Source: Luteirhabdus pelagi
GTDB taxonomy: Bacteria; Bacteroidota; Bacteroidia; Flavobacteriales; Flavobacteriaceae
DNA: 64,000 bases
Assembly (NCBI RefSeq): GCF_016827595.1
Contig: NZ_JAECMS010000001.1
Location: 686,376 to 750,375, forward strand
Direction of reading: 5' to 3'
In this document: one piece after another, positions 40,827-48,967 of the stretch
How the letters are laid out: every line of letters starts with the position of its first letter
Numbering within the stretch: position 1 is the stretch's first letter
The notes under the pieces: model-generated
Databases searched by the model: none
Told to the model about the DNA's origin: nothing
What the model saw: the letters and a program-made list of their open reading frames with translations, nothing else
Position numbers and translations under genes: made by a program

Positions 40827-41029
40827 CGTTTTTTTCGGGACCGGATCGTAAGTCCGGCCACAATTGCTAATAACCCGAGAACAATCATAGCAATATTTTG
40901 AACCACAACATCCTGCCCTTCCGACGTCGTTACATATGCATCGATTTCCGAAGGCGAGAAAAATTGGTAAACACCATATCCTAGCAGTCCGATGCCGCCC
41001 AGGATAAATAATAGTTTTAGAATTTTCAT
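40823..41029 (-). CDS. Small two-TM membrane protein
   Basis: A 68-residue protein starting MKILKLLFILGGIGLLGYGVY. It has two hydrophobic helices (about residues 4-21 and 43-60) joined by an acidic loop (SPSEIDAYVTTSEGQDV) and ends in SRKKR, placing both ends in the cytoplasm. The ATG at 41029 is preferred over one 18 nt upstream. Similar tiny proteins of unknown function are common in flavobacteria. It overlaps the convergent hypothetical gene by 4 bp. Confidence 0.7.
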   Translation of the reverse strand: MKILKLLFILGGIGLLGYGVYQFFSPSEIDAYVTTSEGQDVVVQNIAMIVLGLLAIVAGLTIRSRKKR

Positions 41030-41097
41030 ATCCGTAAAGATACACATTCGTTTGCCTAGTTAACATGCCCCTAACAAGTTGTTTACTATTTAATCTA

Positions 41098-41105
41098 TAT
41101 CTTTA
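41098..41105 (+). promoter_or_regulatory. Promoter of the SDR/DUF2867 gene
   Basis: -7 box TATCTTTA preceded by TTG at 41079-41081 with a 16-nt gap, 9 nt before a GTG start codon. Confidence 0.5.
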
Positions 41106-41114
41106 AACAAAAAA

Positions 41115-42536
41115 GTGAAGATACTCCTTACAGGCGCGAATGGTTATATCGGCATGCGGTTGCTCCCCGCCTTGCTGGAAGAAGGACATGAACTATACTG
41201 CTGTGTTCGCGATAAGAATCGATTACCGTTAGACCCCGAAACCTCTAAGCGGGTAAAGGTGGTGGAAGTCGATTTCCTGAACGATGTCGACATGGAAGGT
41301 TTTCCCACGGATATCGATGTGGCGTATTACCTGATTCATTCCATGAGCGTTTCTACCAAGGATTTTGATGAATTGGAGGCGAAATCGGCAGAGAACTTCA
41401 ACACCTATATGTCGAATACCTCGGTGCAACAGGTGGTGTACCTCAGCGGTATCGTAAATGAAGAAAGCCTCTCGAAACACTTGGCTTCTAGAAAAAAGGT
41501 AGAAGAGATTTTATATGAAGGTGACTTTAAACTGACGGTTCTTCGCGCAGGAATTGTGGTAGGGAGCGGAAGTTCTTCTTTTGAAATTATCCGTGATTTA
41601 TGTGAAAAGCTCCCGTTAATGATAGCTCCAAAATGGTTGAAAACACGCATACAACCCATCGCTATTCGAGATGTCATTTCCTTTCTTTCGGGCGTTCTGT
41701 TGAAGAAAGAGTGCTACAACGATTCCTTCGATATCGGCGGACCGGATATACTGACCTACAAACAGATGTTGCAGCAATATGCAAAGGTTCGGAAACTACG
41801 CCTTTGGATTATCTCCGTTCCGGTCATGTCGCCACGACTGTCTTCATACTGGCTCTACTTCGTTACCTCCACCACCTACAAATTGGCTGTTAACTTAGTG
41901 GATAGCATGCGTCATGAGGTGGTTGCTAGCGACAATCGGCTTCAGGAAATACTCGACATTCAACCCATTACCTATATGGAAGCCATCGAAAAGGCATTCA
42001 TCAAAATTGAACAGAATTTAGTGATTTCCAGTTGGAAGGATTCGTTGGTGGCAGGACGGTTTTCGAATCTAAAAGGCTATATCCAAGTGCCGAAATACGG
42101 ATGTTTAAAGGATAAAAAGAAAAAGAAAATTGAAGAAACCGATCGTGTGCTGAATAATGTCTGGGCTATTGGGGGTTCCCGCGGTTGGTACTACGGAAAC
42201 TGGCTGTGGAAAATCCGTGGGTTTTTAGACCAAATGGTGGGCGGCGTCGGTTTGCGACGCGGACGTACACACGCTAATAAAATCAATGCAGGCGATGCCC
42301 TTGATTTTTGGCGCGTTATTTATGCCGACCGTGAAGAAAGACGCTTGTTGCTTTTTGCTGAAATGAAACTTCCTGGCGAAGCATGGTTAGAGTTCTGTAT
42401 CGATGAAGAAAACGTGCTTCACCAAACTGCTACCTTTCGTCCGAAAGGCTTATGGGGACGTTTGTATTGGTATGCCATGCTCCCGTTTCACTACTTCATC
42501 TTTGAAGGAATGATCAACAATATTGCGAAACGATAA
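41115..42536 (+). CDS. SDR family NAD(P)-binding protein with DUF2867 domain
   Basis: A 473-residue protein with a GTG start. Residues 1-300 form an extended/atypical SDR Rossmann domain (ILLTGANGYIGMRLLPALLE, nucleotide-binding GxxGxxG) with the YLSGIVNEE and QPIAIRDVISFL landmarks. Residues about 320-473 match DUF2867 (GGSRGWYYGNWLWKIRGFLD, AWLEFCIDEENVLHQTATFRP). This two-domain family is widespread and uncharacterised; a role in lipid or quinone metabolism is sometimes proposed, but nothing here tests it. It converges on the ctlX-like gene. Confidence 0.88.
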   Translation: MKILLTGANGYIGMRLLPALLEEGHELYCCVRDKNRLPLDPETSKRVKVVEVDFLNDVDMEGFPTDIDVAYYLIHSMSVSTKDFDELEAKSAENFNTYMSNTSVQQVVYLSGIVNEESLSKHLASRKKVEEILYEGDFKLTVLRAGIVVGSGSSSFEIIRDLCEKLPLMIAPKWLKTRIQPIAIRDVISFLSGVLLKKECYNDSFDIGGPDILTYKQMLQQYAKVRKLRLWIISVPVMSPRLSSYWLYFVTSTTYKLAVNLVDSMRHEVVASDNRLQEILDIQPITYMEAIEKAFIKIEQNLVISSWKDSLVAGRFSNLKGYIQVPKYGCLKDKKKKKIEETDRVLNNVWAIGGSRGWYYGNWLWKIRGFLDQMVGGVGLRRGRTHANKINAGDALDFWRVIYADREERRLLLFAEMKLPGEAWLEFCIDEENVLHQTATFRPKGLWGRLYWYAMLPFHYFIFEGMINNIAKR

Positions 42537-42542
42537 CGTGAA

Positions 42543-43475
42543 TTATTTCTTCGGAAGGAATATTTCAGCCAACATACAACGGGCACTTCCTCCGCCACAG
42601 GTTTCGATAGTTTCCAAATCGCTGCTCAAGATCTCACAGTGCTTTTCGATAGCGGTTACCTGTTCCTCTGTCAAACTCTGACGCGCCGCTTCACTCATCA
42701 CCAAATACTTCTTATTGTCGGCACCGCGCACCTGAAGCATATTACCTGCAAACTGATGCATTTGGGCTTCGGTAATCGCAATGATTTCCTTATTGTCTTC
42801 CCGAAGGTGGTGTATGACGTTTTTCTTTTCCTTTTTATCATCGATAGAATCGAGACAGATCACGCAGAATTCCTCTGCCATACACATCATAACGTTGGTA
42901 TGGTAAATGGGAAGGCGTTTGCCATCAACGGTTTGATTGGCCGTAAAAATGACGGGCATAAATTCAAAATCCTCACAGAATTCGATTAAAATCGACTCGT
43001 CGGCACGAGGGGAAAGCGCGCAATAGGCTTTTTCGTTTGGACGGTCCAAAATAAGGCTTCCGGTACTTTCCAGAAAGAGTCCATCGTCCTCTGCAGCGGT
43101 ATAATCAACGATATTATTGATCTTGAAACCTTCTTCTTCAAAACGATCCAAAATGTCGGGTCGACGTTCCTTTCGGCGATTTTTGGCGAATAAAGGGTAA
43201 AGCGCAATATCGCCGTTCTCGTGAGTGGTTAGCCAGTTATTTGGAAAGATGGAATCGGGCGTGTCCAATTCCTTTTTATCATCTACAACGATTACATTCA
43301 CCCCTACCTTACGAAGTTTCGCTACAAACGCATCAAATTCTTCTTGCGCCTTTGTATTCACCTCTTCGTTAACCAACGCCAAATCCTCTTGAAAATAGTT
43401 ATTGACAGCGGTTTGTTCGTTCATTCGGAATGCCACTGGACGAACCATCAAAATAGTGTTTGTAATCTGTTGCAT
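42543..43475 (-). CDS. ctlX: Citrulline-utilisation hydrolase CtlX-like (GME superfamily)
   Basis: A 310-residue guanidino-group-modifying enzyme fold protein. It opens with TILMVRPVAFRMNEQTAVNNYF, the signature of the CtlX group, and continues FPNNWLTTHENGDIALYP, ESTGSLILDR (the conserved acid region) and YHTNVMMCMAEEF (the active-site His strand). CGGGSARCMLAEIFLPKK at the C-terminus carries the nucleophilic Cys (about residue 302). CtlX is linked to citrulline breakdown; arginine deiminase or dimethylarginine hydrolase activity are the alternatives. A second enzyme of this superfamily is encoded 3 kb away. Confidence 0.85.
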   Translation of the reverse strand: MQQITNTILMVRPVAFRMNEQTAVNNYFQEDLALVNEEVNTKAQEEFDAFVAKLRKVGVNVIVVDDKKELDTPDSIFPNNWLTTHENGDIALYPLFAKNRRKERRPDILDRFEEEGFKINNIVDYTAAEDDGLFLESTGSLILDRPNEKAYCALSPRADESILIEFCEDFEFMPVIFTANQTVDGKRLPIYHTNVMMCMAEEFCVICLDSIDDKKEKKNVIHHLREDNKEIIAITEAQMHQFAGNMLQVRGADNKKYLVMSEAARQSLTEEQVTAIEKHCEILSSDLETIETCGGGSARCMLAEIFLPKK

Positions 43476-43550
43476 AAAAGCCTATAATTTTAAAGTGCAA
43501 AAATAATGTTCTTTCCTATGCTTACCAACGAATTAAGATTTTTAAGAAAC

Positions 43551-43564
43551 ATGACAAATGTCAT
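43551..43564. promoter_or_regulatory. CRP/FNR-type palindrome upstream of the thioredoxin-ApbE cassette
   Basis: ATGACAAATGTCAT is a 6-2-6 palindrome (TGAC-N4-GTCA), the architecture recognised by CRP/FNR family regulators. It lies 87 nt before the TTG start of the thioredoxin-like gene. A one-mismatch relative, ATGACATTTATCAT, is upstream of citrate synthase at 48968-48981. The regulator is not in the window. Confidence 0.45.
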
Positions 43565-43596
43565 TTTTTGGCAGGATATTTTCTTTATACCTTACC

Positions 43597-43620
43597 CTAC
43601 TATACTAAAGGCTATAGTAG
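43597..43620 (+). other. Hairpin in the leader of the thioredoxin-ApbE cassette
   Basis: A perfect 8-bp inverted repeat, CTACTATA / TATAGTAG with an 8-nt loop, followed by two direct repeats of TAGTAGAAT (43615-43635), all within 55 nt of the start codon. It could be an operator or an mRNA structure. Confidence 0.4.
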
Positions 43621-43651
43621 AATCGTTAGTAGAATAGTTAAAATCTTCATT

Positions 43652-44086
43652 TTGAAACATTTTTTATTCGTATGGCTGGTCATAAGCAGTTTTGCCATGA
43701 CCGCCCAAGTGTGGGAAACCGATTACGATACCGCCCTTCAAAAAGCAACAAAACTTCACGAACCGATAATCCTTGTTTTTCAAGGTTCCGATTGGTGTGC
43801 TCCTTGCATAAAATTGGACCGGGAAGTTTGGAGCACCGATACCTTTAAGCAATATGCTGAAGGTCATTTTGTGATGCTACAGGCCGATTTTCCACGCCGG
43901 AAGAAAAACGCACTTCCAGCAGCGCAAGAGGCACAAAACAAAGCTTTGGCTGAAAAATATAACCGACAAGGTATTTTCCCCTTTGTTGTAGTTTTGAATA
44001 GTGATGGAAAAGTTTTGGGTGAAACGGGCTATAAAAAGTCAACTCCCGAAGAATACATCAAACACTTAGAGTCTTTTATTAACTGA
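43652..44086 (+). CDS. Exported thioredoxin-family protein
   Basis: A 144-residue protein. I place the start at TTG 43652, which gives a proper signal peptide (LKHFLFVWLVISSFAMTAQ as read, Met first); no in-frame ATG precedes the mature domain. The thioredoxin fold has the active site GSDWCAPCIKL (CxxC), and IFPFVVVLNSDGKVLGETGY contains the cis-Pro region. It resembles the periplasmic thioredoxin_7 group. It is the first gene of a four-gene cassette; the ApbE gene starts 5 bp after its stop, also at TTG. Confidence 0.85.
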   Translation: MKHFLFVWLVISSFAMTAQVWETDYDTALQKATKLHEPIILVFQGSDWCAPCIKLDREVWSTDTFKQYAEGHFVMLQADFPRRKKNALPAAQEAQNKALAEKYNRQGIFPFVVVLNSDGKVLGETGYKKSTPEEYIKHLESFIN

Positions 44087-44091
44087 ATCTT

Positions 44092-45075
44092 TTGAAACAG
44101 TTTTTTGTCACCGGCATCGTATTCCTTTCTACCCTTTTCCTGAATGCTCAGGAAATTCATAAACGCACCCTGAAGTTAATGGGGAGCCGTTTCGAGATTA
44201 CCGTAGTCGCGGAAGATGAAACCCAAGCCAACGCTTATATCGGTATGGCCGTGGCTGAAATCTCAAGAATTGAAAAATTGATTTCGTCCTGGGACCCAAA
44301 CTCACAAACCTCCGAAATAAACAGAAATGCAGGTGTGAAACCTATAATGGTTTCGGAAGAATTGTTTGCGCTTATCAACCGCTGTCAGGGGCTTTCAAAA
44401 CTAACCGATGGCGCGTTCGACATAACCTTTGCCTCAGTAGACAAGATTTGGAAATTCGACGGCAGTATGACTGTCATGCCAAGTGAAGAAGAGATTACGA
44501 ACTCCGTTCAACGGATTGGCTTTGAAAAAATCGTTCTGAATGAAGCGGAAACTTCCGTTTATCTTCCTGAAACGGGAATGAAAATTGGCTTCGGTGCCAT
44601 TGGAAAAGGCTATGCCGCCGATAAGGCGAAGGCCCTGCTTCAAGAACGAGGTGTAAAAGCAGGCATAATTAACGCCTCTGGCGATATGAATACTTGGGGA
44701 AAACAGCCATCGGGTGACGATTGGAAAGTTGCTATTACCAATCCGATGGACAAAAACAAAGCTTTTGCCCTGTTACCGATTTATGACAGTGCTGTTGTTA
44801 CCTCTGGGAATTATGAAAAATATGTGATGATTGATGGAGAGCGTTATTCACATATTATCGACCCAAGAACTGGATACCCAGCAAAGGGAATTGTAAGTGC
44901 CACCATTTTTGCACCGAAAGCAGAGTTGGCCGATGCCTTGGCAACAGCAACCTTTGTAATGGGAATTGAGGCCGGTATCGACCGAATTAACCAACTCCCC
45001 GACATAGAATGCATCCTTATCGATGATACGGGTGCCATCCATACCTCACGGAATATAACCTTAAACACCAACTAA
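44092..45075 (+). CDS. apbE: FAD:protein FMN transferase (ApbE)
   Basis: A 327-residue exported flavin transferase (TTG start, signal peptide ending FLNAQ). ApbE uses FAD to attach FMN covalently to Ser/Thr of target redox proteins outside the cytoplasm. Family landmarks: LMGSRFEITV, SSWDPNSQTSEINRNAG, GFGAIGKGYAADKA (about residues 165-178), GIINASGDMNTWGKQP and SHIIDPRTGYPAKG (about 253-266). Targets usually carry a Dxx[ST][GS]AT motif, and I find none in the neighbouring genes. The DUF4266 lipoprotein gene starts 1 bp after the stop codon. Confidence 0.94.
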   Translation: MKQFFVTGIVFLSTLFLNAQEIHKRTLKLMGSRFEITVVAEDETQANAYIGMAVAEISRIEKLISSWDPNSQTSEINRNAGVKPIMVSEELFALINRCQGLSKLTDGAFDITFASVDKIWKFDGSMTVMPSEEEITNSVQRIGFEKIVLNEAETSVYLPETGMKIGFGAIGKGYAADKAKALLQERGVKAGIINASGDMNTWGKQPSGDDWKVAITNPMDKNKAFALLPIYDSAVVTSGNYEKYVMIDGERYSHIIDPRTGYPAKGIVSATIFAPKAELADALATATFVMGIEAGIDRINQLPDIECILIDDTGAIHTSRNITLNTN

Positions 45076-45076
45076 G

Positions 45077-45286
45077 ATGAAAATAGCTTTTGGCATTTTT
45101 ATGATGTGTATGTTTTTTACCTCCTGTACGGTGGTAAAGGAATACGAAAAAGTAAACCTTAACGACCCTGATATGGCACTGAGCGACAAGCAGATTAAGC
45201 GTTTTGAAACGAATGCACAATCCTATCGCGAGGCAGCTGCAGGTGCTAACGGTGGTAAAACAGGAGGTGGTTGTGGTTGTAACTAA
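45077..45286 (+). CDS. DUF4266 small lipoprotein with Gly-Cys tail
   Basis: A 69-residue lipoprotein (lipobox FTSC, Cys17), with the conserved VVKEYEKVNLNDPDMALSD and a short helix (QIKRFETNAQSYREAAAGA). It ends in the Gly-rich tail GGKTGGGCGCN with two cysteines. DUF4266 proteins are always small, have this C-terminal Cys motif, and lie next to DUF3570 and ApbE genes. A metal- or thiol-redox role is suspected from the thioredoxin neighbour, not shown. The last codons double as the ribosome-binding site and GTG start of the next gene. Confidence 0.9.
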   Translation: MKIAFGIFMMCMFFTSCTVVKEYEKVNLNDPDMALSDKQIKRFETNAQSYREAAAGANGGKTGGGCGCN

Positions 45287-46598
45287 GCTAAAACAAGGGT
45301 TAGTCCTTGCCGTATTTTTTATAGGTGCTAGAGCGCTCAGTCAAGATTCTACTAAAACGACCTACAAGAAAAGAGTACTGGAAACCACCGAAGTGGATAT
45401 ACTTACGAGTTATTATTCCCAGGAAGGCGATAATGCTGCCGTAAGTGGTGGGATTGGAAATGAGGAATTAACCGACTTCACGCCTACCATTGTGGTATCC
45501 ATTCCGCTAAATGCCGACGACATTCTTAAAATAGACGCTGGGGTTTCCGCGTATACATCGGCCTCTTCCAGCAATATCAATCCGTTTGATGGCGCAGGTC
45601 CGGCCGATCCTTTTGTGGCTTCCTCGGGCGCTTCTTCATCAGATCTTTGGGCGAACGGAGTAGTTAGCTACACCCATAATTCTGACGACCGAAATGATAT
45701 TTGGAGCGGTAAGATTTCCGTTTCCAGTGAATACGATTATTTTTCGCTGGGAGTAGGCGGAAGCTATACAAAGCTTTTTAATGAAAAGAACACCGAAGTA
45801 AGCCTGTCGGCCAATGTGTATATCGATTCATGGAGTTTGATTTATCCCTACGAATTACGACCTTTTGTTGAAACGGGCGATGGATTAAACAATAGCCTTT
45901 TCACCCAAAATACAATTACCGGAAATGCAAACTACAATCCGAATTTCACGAAATTAGATGGAAAAGGCCGGAATTCCTATTCGGTTGGAGTAGGATTTTC
46001 GCAGATTCTCTCAAAGAATATGCAGGGCTCCCTTTCAGTTGATGTGGTTCAACAAAACGGCCAACTATCGACGCCCTTCCAACGGGTGTACTTTGCTGAT
46101 GTGGCCGATAGTTTTATTGAAAACTTTCAGCTAGCAGACGATATCGAGCGTTTACCAGACAGCCGTTTCAAGACGGCTATCGGTGGTCGATTAAATTATT
46201 ATATCAATGAAATGTTTGTCGTACGGACCTATTATCGTTATTATTTTGACGACTGGGGTATTACGTCACATACAGCGAGTATTGAAGTACCCATCAAGTT
46301 GGGCACCAAGTTTACGATATATCCTTCCTATCGCTTCTATAACCAAACAGCCGCCGATTATTTTGCTCCCTATGAAGAACATCTTTCTACGGAAGAATTC
46401 TATACTTCAGATTATGACCTATCGGAATTCTCAGCAAATCAGTTCGGCTTCGGAATAACGTATACCGATATCTTCACCAATTTTCATGTGTGGAATTTTG
46501 GATTAAAATCAATTGACCTTAAGTTCAACCAATACAAGCGCGATTCGGGCCTCTCCTACTTCTTGATAGCAGGAGGTTTCAAATTTGTAATGGATTAG
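45273..46598 (+). CDS. DUF3570 outer-membrane beta-barrel protein
   Basis: About 441 residues from a GTG at 45273, preceded by AGGAGG with 5-nt spacing inside the DUF4266 tail; a GTG 6 nt upstream is also possible. A signal peptide (ending ARALSQ) is followed by many amphipathic beta-strands alternating with loops (YSVGVGFSQILSKN, MQGSLSVDVVQQNGQ, TIYPSYRFYNQ) and an aromatic C-terminal strand (FLIAGGFKFVMD), typical of an outer membrane barrel. DUF3570 is a family of unknown function that accompanies DUF4266 and ApbE. Its stop overlaps the convergent amidinohydrolase gene by 4 bp. Confidence 0.9.
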   Translation: MVVTKLKQGLVLAVFFIGARALSQDSTKTTYKKRVLETTEVDILTSYYSQEGDNAAVSGGIGNEELTDFTPTIVVSIPLNADDILKIDAGVSAYTSASSSNINPFDGAGPADPFVASSGASSSDLWANGVVSYTHNSDDRNDIWSGKISVSSEYDYFSLGVGGSYTKLFNEKNTEVSLSANVYIDSWSLIYPYELRPFVETGDGLNNSLFTQNTITGNANYNPNFTKLDGKGRNSYSVGVGFSQILSKNMQGSLSVDVVQQNGQLSTPFQRVYFADVADSFIENFQLADDIERLPDSRFKTAIGGRLNYYINEMFVVRTYYRYYFDDWGITSHTASIEVPIKLGTKFTIYPSYRFYNQTAADYFAPYEEHLSTEEFYTSDYDLSEFSANQFGFGITYTDIFTNFHVWNFGLKSIDLKFNQYKRDSGLSYFLIAGGFKFVMD

Positions 46599-47515
46599 GA
46601 ATAGTCTCGAACCAACGGCATGGTACTACAGCGAAGTAAGCCTTCTTGCTTGGCTATTTCGGCATAGGGTACTTCTTCAACCGTGAAACCTTGTTCCCTA
46701 AGCCAATTGTTCAGTCGGGTGAAGTTGCGTTCGGTGATGATTACTTCCGGTGAAATAGATACCACATTGCTAAACATATGGTACATTTCTTCAGGTGTTA
46801 TATGAAAGCAGTTCTCTTTTCCGAAGAAATCGACCAGCCATTCATATTCTTCTTCCACCAAAAACCCTTCTTTGTGAATAATACACTTTCCTTTTCCTAT
46901 AGGTTGAAAGCAGCAATCTAAATGAAGCGCATTCTCCTTCGCATTTGTATTCGATTTGCGTAGGCTAAACGACTTCACTTTTTTATGTGTAAACAATTCC
47001 TGAAGGTGTTTTACTGCTTTTTGATTGGTTCGCGCCGTGATAAAGCTTTTGTAGTCTTCACCATAATACGTCCCAACAAAAATGTAATCGCCCCAAGGCA
47101 TCACATCGCCACCCTCGATATGGGCATCCTCTGGAAATTCCACGATTTTTGAAGGATCTATTTGATCGATTACATCATGCAAGGCATCGATCTCGCGTGA
47201 ACGGTCTTCCAAGATATTCGCTTTGATAAATACGTCATCGATTACGAAAGCGATATCTCGCGTAAAGATTTGGTTGTAATCTTCTATAATATCAGGACGA
47301 TATACCTTCACCTTATATTTTTCGAAAACGGCAGCAACAGCTTCAATTTCGGCCACCATATCTTCTTCGGTAGGATAGGTTCCGGCTTTTATGTGTTCCT
47401 TGCTTTTTGGATCGTAGGCATCTTCCAATGAAGGAATCCCACCGTTACTTTTGGCAGTTCCCAACACCACTTCCCTTAAGGGAGCGATTTCATCTTGAAT
47501 ATTCAACTTAATCAT
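46595..47515 (-). CDS. Amidinotransferase/arginine-deiminase-like hydrolase (GME superfamily)
   Basis: A 306-residue protein starting MIKLNIQDEIAPLREVVLG; I reject an ATG 27 nt upstream because it encodes a non-family leader and lies in a terminator region. Active-site elements: FTRDIAFVIDD, the acid pair in HIEGGDVMPWGDYIFVG (about residues 134-150), LHLDCCFQPIG (His about 197) and the nucleophile Cys in LLRCSTMPLVRD at the C-terminus. The fold covers arginine deiminase, dimethylargininase and arginine:glycine amidinotransferase; the exact reaction is uncertain. Confidence 0.85.
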   Translation of the reverse strand: MIKLNIQDEIAPLREVVLGTAKSNGGIPSLEDAYDPKSKEHIKAGTYPTEEDMVAEIEAVAAVFEKYKVKVYRPDIIEDYNQIFTRDIAFVIDDVFIKANILEDRSREIDALHDVIDQIDPSKIVEFPEDAHIEGGDVMPWGDYIFVGTYYGEDYKSFITARTNQKAVKHLQELFTHKKVKSFSLRKSNTNAKENALHLDCCFQPIGKGKCIIHKEGFLVEEEYEWLVDFFGKENCFHITPEEMYHMFSNVVSISPEVIITERNFTRLNNWLREQGFTVEEVPYAEIAKQEGLLRCSTMPLVRDYS

Positions 47516-47528
47516 GGCGCAAATATAA

Positions 47529-47559
47529 AAAAGCATCCCCACATTAGGAGGATGCTTTT
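47529..47559 (-). terminator. Terminator after citrate synthase
   Basis: Stem AAAAGCATCC / GGATGCTTTT with an 11-nt loop, followed on the minus strand by TTTATATT. It lies between gltA and the amidinotransferase-like gene. Confidence 0.82.
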
Positions 47560-47578
47560 ATGAACTTATATAAAATCG

Positions 47579-48865
47579 TTATCGTTTCTCGATTGGCTTG
47601 AACTCGCGATGTGTTTCACCAATGTATACCTGACGCGGGCGTCCGATAGGTTCCTTGCGAAGACGCATTTCACGCCATTGCGCAATCCAACCTGGCAAAC
47701 GGCCCAAGGCGAACATAGCCGTAAACATTTCCACCGGAATACCCATCGCACGATAGATAATTCCAGAATAGAAGTCCACATTCGGATACAGTTTACGATC
47801 TACGAAGTATGAATCCTCTAACGCTTCTTTCTCTAAGCCTTTGGCGATATTCAGCACTGGATCTTCAACCCCAAGTGCCGATAGCACATCGTCTGCTGAT
47901 TTTTTGATGATGCGCGCTCGTGGATCAAAATTCTTATACACACGGTGACCAAAGCCCATCAAACGGAACGGATCGTTCTTATCTTTCGCTTTTTGCATAA
48001 ACTTATGCGTATCGCCACCATCTTCCTTAATATTTTCCAGCATTTCAATTACAGCTTGGTTCGCACCACCATGTAGCGGACCCCAAAGGGCGTTGATACC
48101 GGCTGAAAGGGAAGCGAACAAACCAGCATGCGACGAACCTACCATTCGTACCGTAGAAGTAGAGCAGTTTTGTTCGTGGTCGGCATGTAAAATCAATAGC
48201 TTATCAAGAGCATCAACCACTACCTTATTAGATTTGTACTCGCCATGTGGTTTCTTGAACATCATTTTCAAGAAATTATCGACATAGCCTAAGCTATCAT
48301 CGCCATAATCTAATGGCTGACCCGTACGTTTGCGATAGGCCCAAGCAGTAAGCACTGGGAATTTCGCTAAAATACGAACCATTGCATTGTACATATCTTC
48401 TTCGCTATCGACATTCACCGAAGAAGGATTGAAGGCAACCAAAGCCGAGGTAAGAGAGGAAAGCACGCCCATTGGGTGTGCCGATTTTGGAAAACCATCC
48501 AGTATTTTCTTCACATCCTCATCAACGTGGGAATGTTGTTTGATGTCTTCATGGAATTTATTCAGCTCTTGCTGTGACGGAAGTTCGCCAAAAATCAAAA
48601 GATACGCTACTTCAAGGAAATCGGCTTTCTCTGCCAAATCCTCGATTGCATACCCTCTATAACGCAACACGCCTTCTTCACCATTCAGGAATGTGATAGC
48701 ACTTTCGCAAGATCCTGTATTCTTATATCCAGGATCGATGGTGGTTACGCCGCCCGTAACGCTTCTAAGGGTTTTGATATCTATTGCTTCTTCATTCTCC
48801 GTTCCCTTTATGACAGGAAACTCATATTTTTTACCATCTATTTCGAGGATAGCTGTTTTTGACAT
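47579..48865 (-). CDS. gltA: Citrate synthase
   Basis: A 428-residue type II (hexameric, Gram-negative style) citrate synthase condensing acetyl-CoA and oxaloacetate. Catalytic-site motifs: LHADHEQNCSTSTVRMVGSS (His about 229), GPLHGGANQAVIEML (His about 264) and FGHRVYKNFDPRARI (His about 305), plus the Asp in VDFYSGIIYRAMG (about 362). It is monocistronic, with a CRP/FNR-like palindrome about 100 bp upstream and a hairpin downstream. Confidence 0.97.
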   Translation of the reverse strand: MSKTAILEIDGKKYEFPVIKGTENEEAIDIKTLRSVTGGVTTIDPGYKNTGSCESAITFLNGEEGVLRYRGYAIEDLAEKADFLEVAYLLIFGELPSQQELNKFHEDIKQHSHVDEDVKKILDGFPKSAHPMGVLSSLTSALVAFNPSSVNVDSEEDMYNAMVRILAKFPVLTAWAYRKRTGQPLDYGDDSLGYVDNFLKMMFKKPHGEYKSNKVVVDALDKLLILHADHEQNCSTSTVRMVGSSHAGLFASLSAGINALWGPLHGGANQAVIEMLENIKEDGGDTHKFMQKAKDKNDPFRLMGFGHRVYKNFDPRARIIKKSADDVLSALGVEDPVLNIAKGLEKEALEDSYFVDRKLYPNVDFYSGIIYRAMGIPVEMFTAMFALGRLPGWIAQWREMRLRKEPIGRPRQVYIGETHREFKPIEKR

Positions 48866-48967
48866 ATAGTTGAAAAGTGTTTATTGTTATTCCGAAAGGC
48901 TAAGATACAAAATATCGAGCGTTTTTTTAACATTTTCGGGCGTTCAAGAGGGTTAAAAAATCCTTAA

